This document shows positions 41,078 to 52,621 of a DNA stretch of 64,000 bases, in pieces; the first letter of the stretch is position 1, and the number at the start of each line of letters is the position of its first letter. The translations under genes and the position numbers were made by a program. The notes beneath the pieces are model-generated. The model worked only from the letters and a program-made list of their open reading frames with translations. It was not told the DNA's origin and ran no database searches. Source of the stretch: Sipunculus nudus (Eukaryota > Annelida > Sipuncula > Golfingiida > Sipunculidae); assembly GCA_026874595.1 (NCBI GenBank), contig CM049310.1:42473558-42537557 (forward strand). The letters run 5' to 3'.

Positions 41078-41345
41078 AGGGCTCGACATTAACTTTTGAA
41101 AGTATTTGCCTGACCGGGTAAGTAACATCTAGCTATTACTTGCCCTACATGAATGTTTACTTGCCTTACAAATATGAATGATTGTATCGAAAAACACAAA
41201 GACGTTTTTGCATGCCTTAGGTAAAGTTTTTCTGTTGGACCGATTGGTCCAGTCGGGCAAGTAGGAGGGGACTTCTAGTTGCCTTACCACTATTTTAGGA
41301 ACGTTTACTGTCCCCGTGCAAGCGGTTAACCGTAAATGGCGAGCA
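41078..41345. mobile_element. hAT-like fragment beginning CAGGGCTCGACATTAAC (tentative)
   Basis: The terminal word CAGGGCTCGACATTAAC and repeated TTACTTGCC/GGGCAAGTA words are typical of non-autonomous DNA transposon copies in marine animals. The other end was not found. Confidence 0.4.
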
Positions 41346-42595
41346 CTGAGATATGACATGTGTGTGTGTGTATATATATAGATATATATAAATATGTGTG
41401 TGTGTGTGTGTAATATACAAATGCCTAGGAGGTATGTTTGCAATAGTAAGATCAAATCGACAAGAGGAACATGTGGAGAAACTGGCTAAAGATGACCTGT
41501 AAGTAAATGCCTTGGGAATCTACAGGTAAGGCGTCACACAAGGAACAATCCATCTATACGTGTAAAAAATGTATATGGATATCATTGACCCTATGAAAGG
41601 ATATGAAGAAACAAGAGTGGATGGAAGAGGAATTTAACAAGAGAAAACCCAACAAGAGGTAAGAGGAAGGAATGTCAAACAGGCAACATAACGTGAAGTC
41701 GGAGAACGATGTACGGTACGTCATATCACGATAACGCATCCTGATGAAAGCCCGTAACATATATGATCTGTAGATATATATATATATATATATATTGTAT
41801 CTATATGTACAATTATTTACACATTTACACTTAACACACAATTATTTCCTATGTGTCGGGACAAGAAAATGGTCGTAATGGTTCAATTACGTAATTGCGG
41901 GATGGTTACAAGACGGAGTTCCACTGTATATATGTATATATATATATATATAAATGTGCATGTCTCTATGAACTGCTGGCATGTTTCATCGCACAAGGGA
42001 ATGGACAGAGCTACAGGTAAGTATCGTAAGAGGTGTGACAGTAGATCAGCAGATATTTAAAACATTACTGACAAATACTTAGATACCAGTTATCAGCAAA
42101 AAAAAACAAGTTTTAGGATTATGACGAAATAAAACGGTAAGTATAAGAATATCACGACCATACATACAGGTCGCTTACAAGAAATAACATAAGATTACAT
42201 GCCACGCTTTACATGATATGCCAATAAGGAACTCTCTGTACCAAAAACTGTAGTTCTACCAAATAAATATCTGATTAACAGAAAGGGTGCATATACGGTA
42301 GTGTTTTACTGAACACATTTGTGTTCCTTCATTAAATTAGAAATATTAACCTATATCACAAAACTAACATACTGATATCGATACTTTATCAATTTTTGTA
42401 AACAGGTAATTAAACAAGGACAAGTATACACAGTCGACACAAAAACATGTTATAATACAGAAAGAATGTTATACTTCGAGCATTAAAGTATATACAAAAA
42501 AGTATATCCGCTATAATACAAACATATGGAAAAACAACAAGAGATCTGATATCGATCGCAATGATATAGCGGATGCGTGTGATATGGATACTTGC

Positions 42596-42636
<41 letters not shown>

Positions 42637-42904
42637 TATATATCTATATATGTGTGTGAGAGTGTGTGTATGTGTGTGTGTGTTATGGATGAGTGTTTTA
42701 TTTGAATACTGTCGTCATGCTAGAACAAATAACAAAAAATGCAGCGTATAGCTGTAGCACTATCACATTGCATACAGACACCAGGAGAGTCATAAATGGT
42801 TCTGCATCAGGATGAAGAAGTCTGTATCACATCTTTTGGCTGGAGATCACATCATCGAACGTCATCAAACCGTCAGCGAAGTGTCCTTAGGCCATCATGT
42901 ATCA

Positions 42905-43016
42905 GAGCGATGTGGTCATCATGGCCGTGTCCGAGCGATGTGGTCATCATGACCGTGTCCGAGCGATGTGGTTATCATCACAATGTCCGAGCGATATGGT
43001 GGTCATGTAACAGATT
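42905..43016. repeat. 28-bp tandem repeat, 4 copies
   Basis: Units begin GAGCGATGTGGTCATCATG and decay from left to right. They sit at the right edge of the desert. Confidence 0.92.
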
Positions 43017-43754
43017 ATTACATGACACATTACATATGTTTGATGTAACGGTTTTCACCAAATGAAAATCTTCTGGTTTGTTGTATAATTATGAATAGTC
43101 CGCTGAACAGTATCATATTAGATATTTCATATAATGGTACGTGTCTGGTTCTTCACTGTTTCACAACAAAAAAGATATCGACCGGGTCTATTGTCACTAA
43201 ACAAACTTACAGGAAGGCGCCGTATATATGCAACAATTCCTGAAAGGGCAGTCTTTATAGTCTATTTCACATCTGGCACTCTACTGTTATCACAGAAACA
43301 GACACCGGTTAAATGTTCGTTGTATTACCAGATGATACCAGAATTCAAACAATAACTCTCAAATCACAGTTTGCAGCACATTTAGATACGACTGTTCAGT
43401 TAATGCGTTCAACTCACCATACCATTTATGGCACAAGCTCTTAACTGAAAGTCCATCCAGCCAGCCAGTTCCAAAAGTATACTGATATTTGACGACGTGT
43501 TGTCTGTACAAAATTCAAATCGTAATGTGGAGAGCACCCTCAGACAACTCGCATTTGTCAAATCTTGACGTGGCAGGAAACACACAGCTGCTTACATCAG
43601 ACGACAAATTTAATCTGACCACGGGTGAAATGAGCAGTAACATTCATACTGATCATGTTGGGTTTTCATCAGGACGGGAGATCATTGGAGAGAAATATGT
43701 GAGCACATATTGGAGTCTGCAGATCAGTAGTTGTGTGATATAAATCAAAATAAT

Positions 43755-44250
43755 GTTTACATACCACTCAAACGATGTCCCATTCGACTGAGGTTACGGC
43801 AATTGCACAAACCCACGTATGTTTATAAGATAAAGACAGACACACTGTTTTGCACCATTGTTCCCCACCTTAAATAATGCACACGTCACCCAGTTCTGAA
43901 CGCAGAGGGAAACGGGTCATTAATCCGCAAGAAATATTTCACTGAGATAGCTGTTTTCTTCACGCAGGGAGATCATTGGAAAATAAATGTAAGCACGCCT
44001 ATAGCTGTATACAGATGAACTGTGGTATACCATAAACAAGGCATATTAGCAAACCATATCATATGATATCAGAAGTGACTGAGATCACACGAAATGCGCA
44101 AATACGCCTTGGTGTATGAGACCAAGACGGATACATAGTTTTGCACCAAGACACCCCCTGTGAAATAATGCACACGAAGTCTGCAGGAACTCCGGATGTG
44201 ACCAGAGGAATACAGGGTTCGGTGACTGTTTTCAAATACAGTGGTCCAGA
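43755..44250. repeat. Diverged tandem duplication of about 290 bp
   Basis: TTTTGCACCA followed by AAATAATGCACACG recurs near 43850 and 44137, with related sequence on both sides (for example GACTGAG then ACAAA or GCAAATACG). No gene is seen. Confidence 0.7.
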
Positions 44251-44900
44251 TGACGCTGTGTTATAAACAACTAGGTGTCTTCGTGTATAAACCAGATTAC
44301 CCCCTTAAATGTATCATTGGCCACGTTTATTAGTTTATAATACCTTTTCCATATACTGACAATATGATGAACACTGAAGATAGTTGTTTAATGATCACAC
44401 ATCACCTACATCATGAATGTGACGTGTTGTATCGAATCGGAAAATGCATGTACGATATCTGAACACACGATCTGACTTTATTGTGACTCGTGTCATGTGA
44501 TGACTGTATGTTTTTCTAAGGGAATATCATGAAACAATGAATCGCGCAGCGTTTCCCAGATATGTTATACATCGCTGTCTGTGCAAACACGAGTACTGAT
44601 TTAATGTATTTATTGTTGATCATACACATATACTTACTGTTGCAAAAAGCTAAAACATTGCTATCAATACAAATATAACAGAAGTCATACATCACGGTCC
44701 ATTTTGATTGCATTACTCGTCACAGATATTCGAACACCCCCCCCTCCCCTCCCCATACGATTACTCAATGATAGAGCGTTCGAACTCTGCTGTGTGTTGT
44801 CCCCATCGAACCCACACGTTCGGTACACAGATAGCATGGAAAACCACGTCCAACATACCTGTTCCAACAAGTGAAATAAACGGTATACTGATGGATTTAC

Positions 44901-45149
44901 ATGAGGATATTTTGTATAGTTTATGAGGATATTCGTATGGACAAAATGCCTCAACATAAATGTGTTTTTTCGAATATTTGCCCTGGCGGGTACAAGAAAT
45001 ATCAGCTATACTGTAAGCACGTGGTGTGTTTGCACTGTGTCGTGACACATTTTCTCCCGTACGGACTGGAGGAAGCAAACAATCTGACCCGTCTGAAATA
45101 TATATGCAGGTTGATCCGTTGCCCGAAATGTCGACGGAAGAAATTGTGA
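44901..45149 (+). CDS. Small RING-type protein, 82 aa
   Basis: The Cys/His pattern C-x5-C, then C-x-H, C-x2-C and a terminal CPKC within 65 residues matches a compact RING. The last pair is followed by a basic end. Translation may start at ATG 44901 or 44937 (MDKMPQ). The protein is essentially a lone RING, as seen in several large DNA viruses. A donor-like AG|GTGAGT just after the stop hints at further exons. Ubiquitin ligase activity is inferred. It lies at the edge of the cell-death gene island. Confidence 0.68.
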   Translation: MRIFCIVYEDIRMDKMPQHKCVFSNICPGGYKKYQLYCKHVVCLHCVVTHFLPYGLEEANNLTRLKYICRLIRCPKCRRKKL

Positions 45150-45892
45150 AATATAGGGTGAGTTAATCCTTTTCCTGTGTTACACATTTATTGCATAGAC
45201 AGAGTTATACGCACAGTTAACTCATAATACAGGTATTCATTCTACACAGGCATCACTTTGCATTACAAAACTATGACATGAGAAACACACAAGGTCATAT
45301 GTTTGATCTTTATTTTATTTGTAAAATATGATATTTGCAAAGCGTTTTTTTACTGATATATGTTACAAATATCATCGCTGAATTCATGCTGCACGTACGA
45401 GCATGTGTGTATCATAATAACAGTGTATGTCTTGACATATTAAGGCAATATGAACACCATATATTTGAATACGATTGGTCCGAGCGTCAATCCGTATCAA
45501 CAAATCTCTGGTTACACACTTGAATTAGTGTGTCTATAAGTTTTTATATTATATTATGTTACTTTCCGTGTAATATTAAATTGATTCTGTAAATGCGCAA
45601 TGTCTTGTTCTTCACCTGATCTTTGTATTGTCACTTCGCAGGTGTTTATCTAACGTCCTTCTGGTAACTCCAAAATGTTGTCATTACATGCAGACTGTGA
45701 CAATGCCTCCGCCTTTAGGTCGGCCTGAAACACGTGCTTTCACCCAGTACATGACATGTGTACATTTTGTATCATAATTATGTAAAATATTGTGGTATGA
45801 TGCCAATGTAACACGTATCATCTAGCGTCCGTCTAATGACACAACTGGGTCATGTGATTTAATACAGGACGTCATACTGCTCGCTATTCTTT
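45150..45892. other. Intergenic
   Basis: This AT-rich stretch between convergent genes shows no supported feature. Confidence 0.5.
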
Positions 45893-46510
45893 CTACACCC
45901 GTTGTCGTTGCACGCAAACGTGATTCATAATCTGTTTGTGGAATCTCAGCAGATGGTCCGGCCTGAACCGTAAGATCTTTTCGGAATCCCAGTAACATCC
46001 AAAGCACGTACAGTTCCCAATAAACATGAAATATTTGACGGGCTCAGTTGTTAGTGACTCGCCGTTTGCTAAGAGGTTTCCCACAACATCCCCGGGATCG
46101 ACATGCTCTGCTGGCCAATATTTCGATATCACGACAGTAGAATGTATGACAAAACCGATCATACCGGGCCACTCGAATAATATCTTCACGGCGCATGGTG
46201 TATGACCAGGTCCCTTATGGAGCGCTGCGTGCTCCATATATTTCGATGTGATGACACCACACAGTTTACAACGCAATATCGGGTCGCTGTCGTAGGAGTC
46301 GATCACACAGTGTTTAGAGGCGCAACAGCTGATTCGAGACGCCGTAAGCAGGGTTGTACACTGTTGACAATCGCCGTTGTTTTTATACATCTCGATCAAA
46401 CGTTGGTACAGTTCAGTAGGTAGCAGCCAAAAGAATGTATGCGGTATATACCGCGACGTTAACCACCGCGTGCATATGTCGAACAAAGTACCTGGTTGTT
46501 TCCGTTCCAT
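45893..46510 (-). CDS. Cys-rich zinc-binding protein, 205 aa (paralogue of 16543)
   Basis: It aligns with the 217-aa gene over its length. The N-terminal FWLLP segment, C-x2-C followed by CC-x3-C and LRCKLC (about residues 47-85), ITSKYMEHAALH, EWPGM and IGNCTC are in the same order. It lacks the long basic tail. A TATA-like ATATAAAGG lies 70 bases upstream of ATG 46510. The two copies are 29 kb apart on opposite strands, so duplication was not a simple tandem event. Zinc binding is inferred and function unknown. Confidence 0.8.
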   Translation of the reverse strand: MERKQPGTLFDICTRWLTSRYIPHTFFWLLPTELYQRLIEMYKNNGDCQQCTTLLTASRISCCASKHCVIDSYDSDPILRCKLCGVITSKYMEHAALHKGPGHTPCAVKILFEWPGMIGFVIHSTVVISKYWPAEHVDPGDVVGNLLANGESLTTEPVKYFMFIGNCTCFGCYWDSEKILRFRPDHLLRFHKQIMNHVCVQRQRV

Positions 46511-46831
46511 GATATCACACCCCGATTCGGTCGTATACCAGACACGTACTACAGGATAGTGCTATGTGCACAGACCTTTATATGTTGCAGGCCAACATTA
46601 ACTCGAACGAGTTATGGCTGGTACAGCGGACTTGTATCAACATTTTTTTCAGGCGCTCCGTCATTTAAATGTGTCATACTGTCCGCACTGTCGTATACTA
46701 AACCGAAACCATTCCATCATCGCATATTCTTTGGTTATTAGTATCACGGACGCCTTCGGACAATAACGCGCTGACTATTCGCGAACAGATGTCTGGGAAT
46801 TTCGATCATCTGCTTGTAAAAAGACACACGT

Positions 46832-49399
46832 TCAGGATAAGAAAAACTTTATTGTGCCTCGGATAAGTTTCCGGCATGTCGGGCAATTCCTAATGTCTGA
46901 TGCACAACCCATACATGATACAATATGTCCGCATGGCAAGAAAATGATTTGACGAATTTGGTCCAAACAGATTACACACATAGTCTTGTCTTGTAACAAC
47001 TGCTTTTCTTGTATCAGGGCATCCACATCTGAAATTAACAACACACGAACTGATTGTAATGCAAAGCGATGTATACCTTAAATAACCGTTATGTAATCAT
47101 AGAAATCAGCATACGACTGTAATCTACAACGTTATATTACGGACACCGATCTATATTTGTTACATATACATACTTCAGCAAATACAATGCTTTGTTCACT
47201 GTCATTCAAATGAGGACGTAATTGCCATTGTGTGTGTGTGTGTGTGTGTAATGAAATGACCGTATCGTTGAATTGACCAAATGATTACTTTGTTTGTTTG
47301 TAGGTCCACCGTCACTCCCGTTTGACTGCTGCATTTCGCCAACGAGCGGTTTCTCTTCCGCTTCACGTGCGGCTGGAGTGCTGGCAGCAGATGTTTCATA
47401 TGAATCCATCACAGCAGCTAGTAAACATTCAGCGGATTCAAACGCCTGCCCTGTCGTACGTAGCTTGTTTTCTATGACGGACGCCACTCTGTCACGGGGA
47501 ATCCCCGTTTTGAGGACTAACTGGACTCTGTCCGTGCTCATTTGTGCCGCCAGGTGTCGGGGGTCGTACTCTGATGTCGGCCATTTGAAACAGCACACAA
47601 TATATGATAATATATGTGAATGAGTCCGAACGACGTGTTGAATATCAATACGTTTCTGAGAATATTTATAATGTGGACAATGAAGCTACACCTCACAAAT
47701 TATTACCAGTATGAATATGCATGATATCAACACAGAATATCAATGGCTCCGATCTCACTTGCCAAACAACGTATCTCAACAGTATAACGGCTTGGGTATT
47801 ATGGCTCTGATCAGAAAGAGTCCTAAAATCTAGCCGAGACGTATTAATGACTATATGAAACATTTGATATGTATGTGAAAGTGAAACGGAAAATAAGTTT
47901 TTCATCACATGACTGGACAGCTCTTGCATAAAAATATCAGTCATTGTGTGAATATACTGACATGACATAAGTCCTGAACAGAAATATAACGTAATGTTAC
48001 ATATTTGGCATATATTATATATATGTTCTGACCTTAGAAACTCAAGTACAACATTAACAGCAAAACCACATACCTGATCGTTCGGGCGTTTCGCTCCTGC
48101 TTTCTAAGTAACGTTTGGTCCTAACTTTGGCGTTGGTACCCTGTAACAGATTCATAATATGTTTGTGTACACACGTCATCACGAATATTTCCTTATATAG
48201 TGATACAAAGTGGTTTCGTATGTTCATATCTTAAACAAAACGCATTACTGAATATATTGTATTGACTGTCGTTAAAGGATAATGCGTGTCTGATGCTTTT
48301 TCTGTGTGATCATGTAAAATGTGTGTGATAAGTAAAGAATAATCACCAATGTCTCGCTTTTAACCATAGTTGCATTTCTGTTTGCCTCGTGAATGAATTC
48401 AGGTCCTTTGGACTGCATAACAAAACCACATTTTGGGAACCAACGTGCATGCTCAGCCCATGGTTCATCTCCCGGTTCCCAGGCACGAAGCCCTCCATCA
48501 CAGTAAAAACACCGGCAACAATCATGTTCACCTGCAACACAAAATACATATCATCTGTTATGAACATAAATGCGTATCACATTAATTAATACATACCACT
48601 GTAATCAGTGACCGAAGTATTATCTTCTGTTGCAAAAAAAAAAAGAATCAATATGCTTCTCATAATTATTCATCTGAAATTGTTTCTTGGTCATGTGCCA
48701 AAACAATATACAGTTATCGTCTCACAGCCTACAAATGCAGGATAGAACCGTTTCCAATGACTGATGCGATATCTACAGACATATTACATTTTATACGATA
48801 TGATATACTCCGTTGGTCGGACTTACAAGAACGAACTAAAACAATCAAACACGTTTATTTAGGTTAAAGAAATGGTGTCGTTTTTCTAACTACAAATGTA
48901 GCGAGCATGTATTACCTGTGTAGTAAAACCCGGCTTCGGCCAGTGATTCGGGAGTCTGTTCTTTACCCACTGGCCATCCACGGAACGTCGCTAGTCTGTT
49001 TTGCTCTGTAGCCAGTCTTGGCCTTCGAGGTCTCTTTGTAATTATGCCCAACCGTTCCTTCAGGATATCCTTGTAGAAAGACGTTCCTCCAGTTTTGTTT
49101 GCAAGGATCGGGCTATTGTCGTCAGGAAGTGGTACGTTATTCGTTGGTTCCCCGCGAACAAACGCACACCGGTCTCCGTAATACCGGAAATGTTCCTCGT
49201 CTGGATCATCCCCTGTCTCCCAACCCATCATAGCACCTTGACAGAAGGCACATTTTACTTTATCACGTGGTCCGACAAAGTATAAACCCGCCGCCGACAT
49301 CAGCCTCGGCTCGATCAAGTCCCTTTTCGGCCATTGACGGTAGCTATCCAGTCTGTTTTTTTCAATCCACATCGCCGAAGCCCCTCGCCGTTCGCCCAT
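46832..49399 (-). CDS. Inhibitor-of-apoptosis protein, five exons, BIR-BIR-UBA-RING, 404 aa
   Basis: Exons: A 49399-48916, B 48531-48347, C 48140-48074, D 47570-47289, E 47028-46832. All junctions are GT-AG and keep one frame. Exon A carries BIR1 (about residues 13-80, C-x2-C then H-x6-C) and the start of BIR2. Exon B carries the zinc-binding half of BIR2 (C-x2-C, H-x6-C). Exon C is a short linker. Exon D has a UBA domain. Exon E has a C-terminal RING with PCGH. This is the domain order of animal cIAP/XIAP-type proteins, which block caspases and ubiquitinate death-complex members. The acceptor of exon D has a weak pyrimidine tract. Introns suggest capture of a genomic host copy. Confidence 0.85.
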
Positions 49400-49470
49400 T
49401 TTGTCTATGAGCGTTTTCAGATGACTTTCACTATATGCATTTTGGCCATACGAAATAGCTCTTTCTGGGT

Positions 49471-49478
49471 TTTTATAT
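49471..49478 (-). promoter_or_regulatory. TATA-like box of the IAP gene
   Basis: ATATAAAA on the minus strand lies 75 bases before ATG 49399. Confidence 0.5.
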
Positions 49479-49883
49479 TATGCAACGTCACTCTCGCAGT
49501 GCCCGCGTCCCTGCACTATCTGTTTCAACCGATGCCGATGTGTATATAACTGTATCTGAAGTGGAGTATTAGTTCGGTCACATGACTACGGGTACAACGT
49601 CTTAACTCGGAGTACCACGTAGTCGTATGTTTACAGCAGCTCTTTGCAGATCAAACAGAGCAGACAGTAATGCATGTCGGACTCTATATATATAGGCCGC
49701 GTGCTGTTTCGCATAGGATCCTATTACAAATACACTGTGAAACTGATACCACAATGTATTATATTGGACGAAAGCTGACACACGTTATCTTGCGATACTA
49801 CATCATATTCAAGATTCCGATGTCCCAGCACCTGTACCGACCAATCAGCAGGCAGTGAGTCATACCTGTCCTATCACAATGTG

Positions 49884-49890
49884 TATATAA
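49884..49890 (+). promoter_or_regulatory. TATA box of the CARD gene
   Basis: TATATAA lies about 100 bases before ATG 49988, with a CACAAT word just upstream. It is divergent to the IAP promoter. Confidence 0.6.
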
Positions 49891-49987
49891 TATTTGGCGT
49901 GTGCTTACCCTCATTGAGTCACAACCGCACTCCCACAACGTGGCACCTCACGACTGACTGGTGTCTACCGCTGATTGCAAGGACAGG

Positions 49988-50785
49988 ATGTCTGCGTCTT
50001 GGGCAGAAGTGTTCAGACGATGCCGCCCAGAGTTGTTGGCTAACCTGACGGTGGACGAGATGTTATGTGCTATCCTGAAGAGCAGAAACGTGTTGTCACA
50101 GTACCACGCTTACGCACGTAACACCACCCCTTTTGCAAAAGCAACATCCTTGATCGACCATATATCAAAGAACGACAGTCATGTGAAACATTTCATCACT
50201 GCTCTTAAGGAAACAGGGCAGCCGCACGTGGCTCTCTTGTTGGAAAAGCAAAAGCGGAAATGCGAGGAAGAGGCGAAGCAGAGATGTAAAGAACAGACAA
50301 GACAGTGGTGGGAGGAACTGGTACCACCAAATGGCGCACAAGCCCACCGACAGGCCGACCCATGCGGTGGTCCCGATTGGACAGGCCTGTTTGCGTTCTT
50401 GTCTTGCTCAGATCAACACGACAACGCTCCGTTCGATCAAAACAAAGACAGGAAGTTCAAAGAAAAGATTGTGCCGCTGTTTCGAATCTTGGCACAGATA
50501 CTGAACTCAATGAACGACAAGTTGCTCTTCATGATGACGTGTGTGTCAGCAAAAATCGTCAAGATGGCAGAATGGCACCAGATATGGGAGCAGACAGACA
50601 ATGACACAGCCAACAGTTTGCTACAAGCTTTGGAGGGAGAAACATACGTGCAATGGAACTACTTCAGCCTGATATGCCGTACAGCAGACTTGAAGGCCGC
50701 CGCATACATCATCGACGACGCCTTGACGACAGCTGGAGTTACATCGCTCTACTCCATCATGGTTTCGGGATCCCCGTGCGGGTAG
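49988..50785 (+). CDS. CARD protein with helical C-terminal domain, 265 aa
   Basis: The N-terminal 85 residues show the CARD pattern. A helix ends in LLANLTVDEMLCAIL, an SRNVLSQ turn follows, then a TPFAKATSLIDHI helix, an FITALKETGQ helix and a terminal HVALLLE. A Lys/Glu-rich linker leads to a helical region (about 130-260) without recognised family. The ORF opens at a GTG (49961); the first ATG is 49988. CARDs link caspases and inflammasome sensors to adaptors. A viral CARD would be expected to compete with or seed such complexes. It lies head-to-head with the IAP gene. Confidence 0.75.
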   Translation: MSASWAEVFRRCRPELLANLTVDEMLCAILKSRNVLSQYHAYARNTTPFAKATSLIDHISKNDSHVKHFITALKETGQPHVALLLEKQKRKCEEEAKQRCKEQTRQWWEELVPPNGAQAHRQADPCGGPDWTGLFAFLSCSDQHDNAPFDQNKDRKFKEKIVPLFRILAQILNSMNDKLLFMMTCVSAKIVKMAEWHQIWEQTDNDTANSLLQALEGETYVQWNYFSLICRTADLKAAAYIIDDALTTAGVTSLYSIMVSGSPCG

Positions 50786-51301
50786 AAAACAAGGGAAGTC
50801 GCAAGGACCTTCACTGTGTATATACCGTTTTGTAGCACTGTATCATTGAACTTATATCTGCTTTATCACTAGTATCCGACTCTAGTCAGACTAAAGGATT
50901 TCGTTTTTGGTATACTGTAATGACGCCGGACTCTGGTTTATGTTTTTTCCAGTTATCGGTATGACGTATGTAGGCGTCAGGTTTCGTGTGGTCACACATA
51001 CGACGACCGTGTACGGACTATCAAGATCTGCATGCGTATTTATTTTTTCGAGTTGGTTGTATTTATGGATATGACTGGAATGTATAAATATCACATGTAA
51101 CTCAAATGATCTGATTTCTTGTTTTGTTTTATCATACCAGACCTTCCATAAAAACACTCACACATTTAATACACAAAGATGCACAAGACGCAATACTCTC
51201 CTCAACGTAACATTTTAATACATCGGCCAATACAGTACATACGACATACGCCAGTTACAAACGGCAAACATACATTCTTCAAAAGAAAGGTATCTGATTA
51301 A
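50786..51301. other. Intergenic
   Basis: This is the convergent 3' region of the CARD and repeat-tail genes. Nothing else is supported. Confidence 0.5.
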
Positions 51302-52621
51302 CTAATAAAAACGTATGCAAAGGCTACCATCATCGCTGGATGAAGAAGACGATGTGCGTGTACCGCCGATGTCCAAAGAAGAGTCAGAAGACCTTCGATC
51401 CGTGTAATAAGTAGCAGGTGGGTCTCTCCTGAATACTTCATTGTCGTCAATGGAACTGGCCAGAGACGAATAAGGACACGATACGTCGTCATCGTCGCTA
51501 GTCAGAACAGAGTCTGGAGACCGTGGTTCAGTGTCAGGAGAGGCAGGGGGGTCTGTGTATCTGATTACTTCGCTAGTCAAAGCATCCATATCATTGGCGA
51601 AATCCTGACCGGTGTCGTCATTATCGCTGGCCTGAGACCTGTAACGAGACGATATGTTTTCACCGTCGCTGGCCAGAAAGGAGTAAGGAGACCATGGTTC
51701 CGGGTCAGGAGAGGCAGGGGGCTCTGTGTACCTGATAACTCCATCACTCAAAGCATTCCTCACATTGGCGAAATCATGACCGGTGTCGTCATTATCGCTG
51801 GCCTGGGACATGTAACGAGACGATATGTTATCATCGTCGCTGGCCAGAAAGGAGTAAGGAGACCGTGGTTCCGCGTCTGGAGAGGCAGGGGGGTCTGTGT
51901 ACCTGATAACTCCATCACTCATAGCATTCCTCACATTGGCGAAATCATAAACATCGCCGTCATCGCCACTGGCCATCTCAACACTATCATTCTCATTGAC
52001 GCCCATAGCACTCTGTGTGTCGCTGTCATATGCACCTTCACCATACATAACGAAGTTGGTTCCACTCATCATTCGCTCGCACTCAAGACTAAGTGCAACG
52101 TTGGGTATACATCGCACAAGCCTTTCCCATTCCGACTTGTTCAAAGTCACACATACTTTTTGAGTGACGACACCGTTTTCGGTGTCAACGTACTTGAATG
52201 TTACCTCGTAGTTATCAGAGCCATGTGGACATTGCTTGGCGTACATGGTCAACCGTTTTCCGCGATACTCTTCCAGGATCAGTTTCACCTGATTATGAAC
52301 CGCTATTGCTCGTGTAAACTCGGCTGCGCGACCTGATAACTGCTTCCACGCGATATGACTGAAGTAGATCACACGGCGCTCAAACCCAGGTGCAAGGCCT
52401 TTCACAAGGAAGATACCCTGCTGATCAATATACAACCCTGCACGGTCATCACACTCACGAACGCCTTCGTCCGAAATGGTTTGCCAGAGAGGTACCGTCC
52501 ACATGTCATGGCCAGTAGAACCAGCTGTCAGGTTGATCGGTATCCGAACTGTATACACGTTCATATAGGTGTCACCTGAACCATCGGTGGTCCGTTCACT
52601 TTCACTGTCCCGGTCATCCAT
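51302..52621 (-). CDS. Possible PC4-like domain protein with acidic 57-residue repeats, 439 aa
   Basis: Residues about 20-185 contain two segments that each end in a strand-turn-helix like the PC4 ssDNA-binding fold. In one, a RVIYFSHIAWKQL segment leads into the helix. In the other, RGKRL is followed by KVCVTLNKSEWERL and a helix. Three 57-residue acidic, Ser/Pro-rich repeats beginning DFAN then occupy about 226-397, rich in SDDD-type casein kinase 2 sites. A Ser-rich end closes the protein. The ORF opens with GTG 52624; I use ATG 52621. A transcription-regulator role with an acidic activation-type region is an inference from this layout. Confidence 0.78.
   Translation of the reverse strand: MDDRDSESERTTDGSGDTYMNVYTVRIPINLTAGSTGHDMWTVPLWQTISDEGVRECDDRAGLYIDQQGIFLVKGLAPGFERRVIYFSHIAWKQLSGRAAEFTRAIAVHNQVKLILEEYRGKRLTMYAKQCPHGSDNYEVTFKYVDTENGVVTQKVCVTLNKSEWERLVRCIPNVALSLECERMMSGTNFVMYGEGAYDSDTQSAMGVNENDSVEMASGDDGDVYDFANVRNAMSDGVIRYTDPPASPDAEPRSPYSFLASDDDNISSRYMSQASDNDDTGHDFANVRNALSDGVIRYTEPPASPDPEPWSPYSFLASDGENISSRYRSQASDNDDTGQDFANDMDALTSEVIRYTDPPASPDTEPRSPDSVLTSDDDDVSCPYSSLASSIDDNEVFRRDPPATYYTDRRSSDSSLDIGGTRTSSSSSSDDGSLCIRFY

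Larger units (their letters stand above)
36315..44900. other. Gene desert, purine-rich + strand with many splice-donor motifs
   Basis: I support no gene across 8.6 kb. The + strand is A/G-rich, which creates long but meaningless hydrophobic ORFs on the minus strand. GTAAG-type donor motifs recur on the + strand at about 37866, 37937, 38048, 38096, 38176, 38229, 38464, 40726, 40953, 41118, 41499, 41524, 41659, 42016 and 42137. Strong acceptors are scarce. Microsatellites lie at 36850-36910, 38578-38632, 41362-41412, 41771-41795 and 42595-42680. One degenerate ORF (38803-39210) and two transposon-like fragments are described separately. Confidence 0.55.

Noticed and set aside
42905-43016. Coding repeat protein
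   Set aside because: The 28-bp unit is not a multiple of three and frames break at once.
48343-48567. 74-aa minus-strand ORF
   Set aside because: It is an alternative frame of exon B of the IAP gene; the real frame carries the BIR2 zinc ligands.
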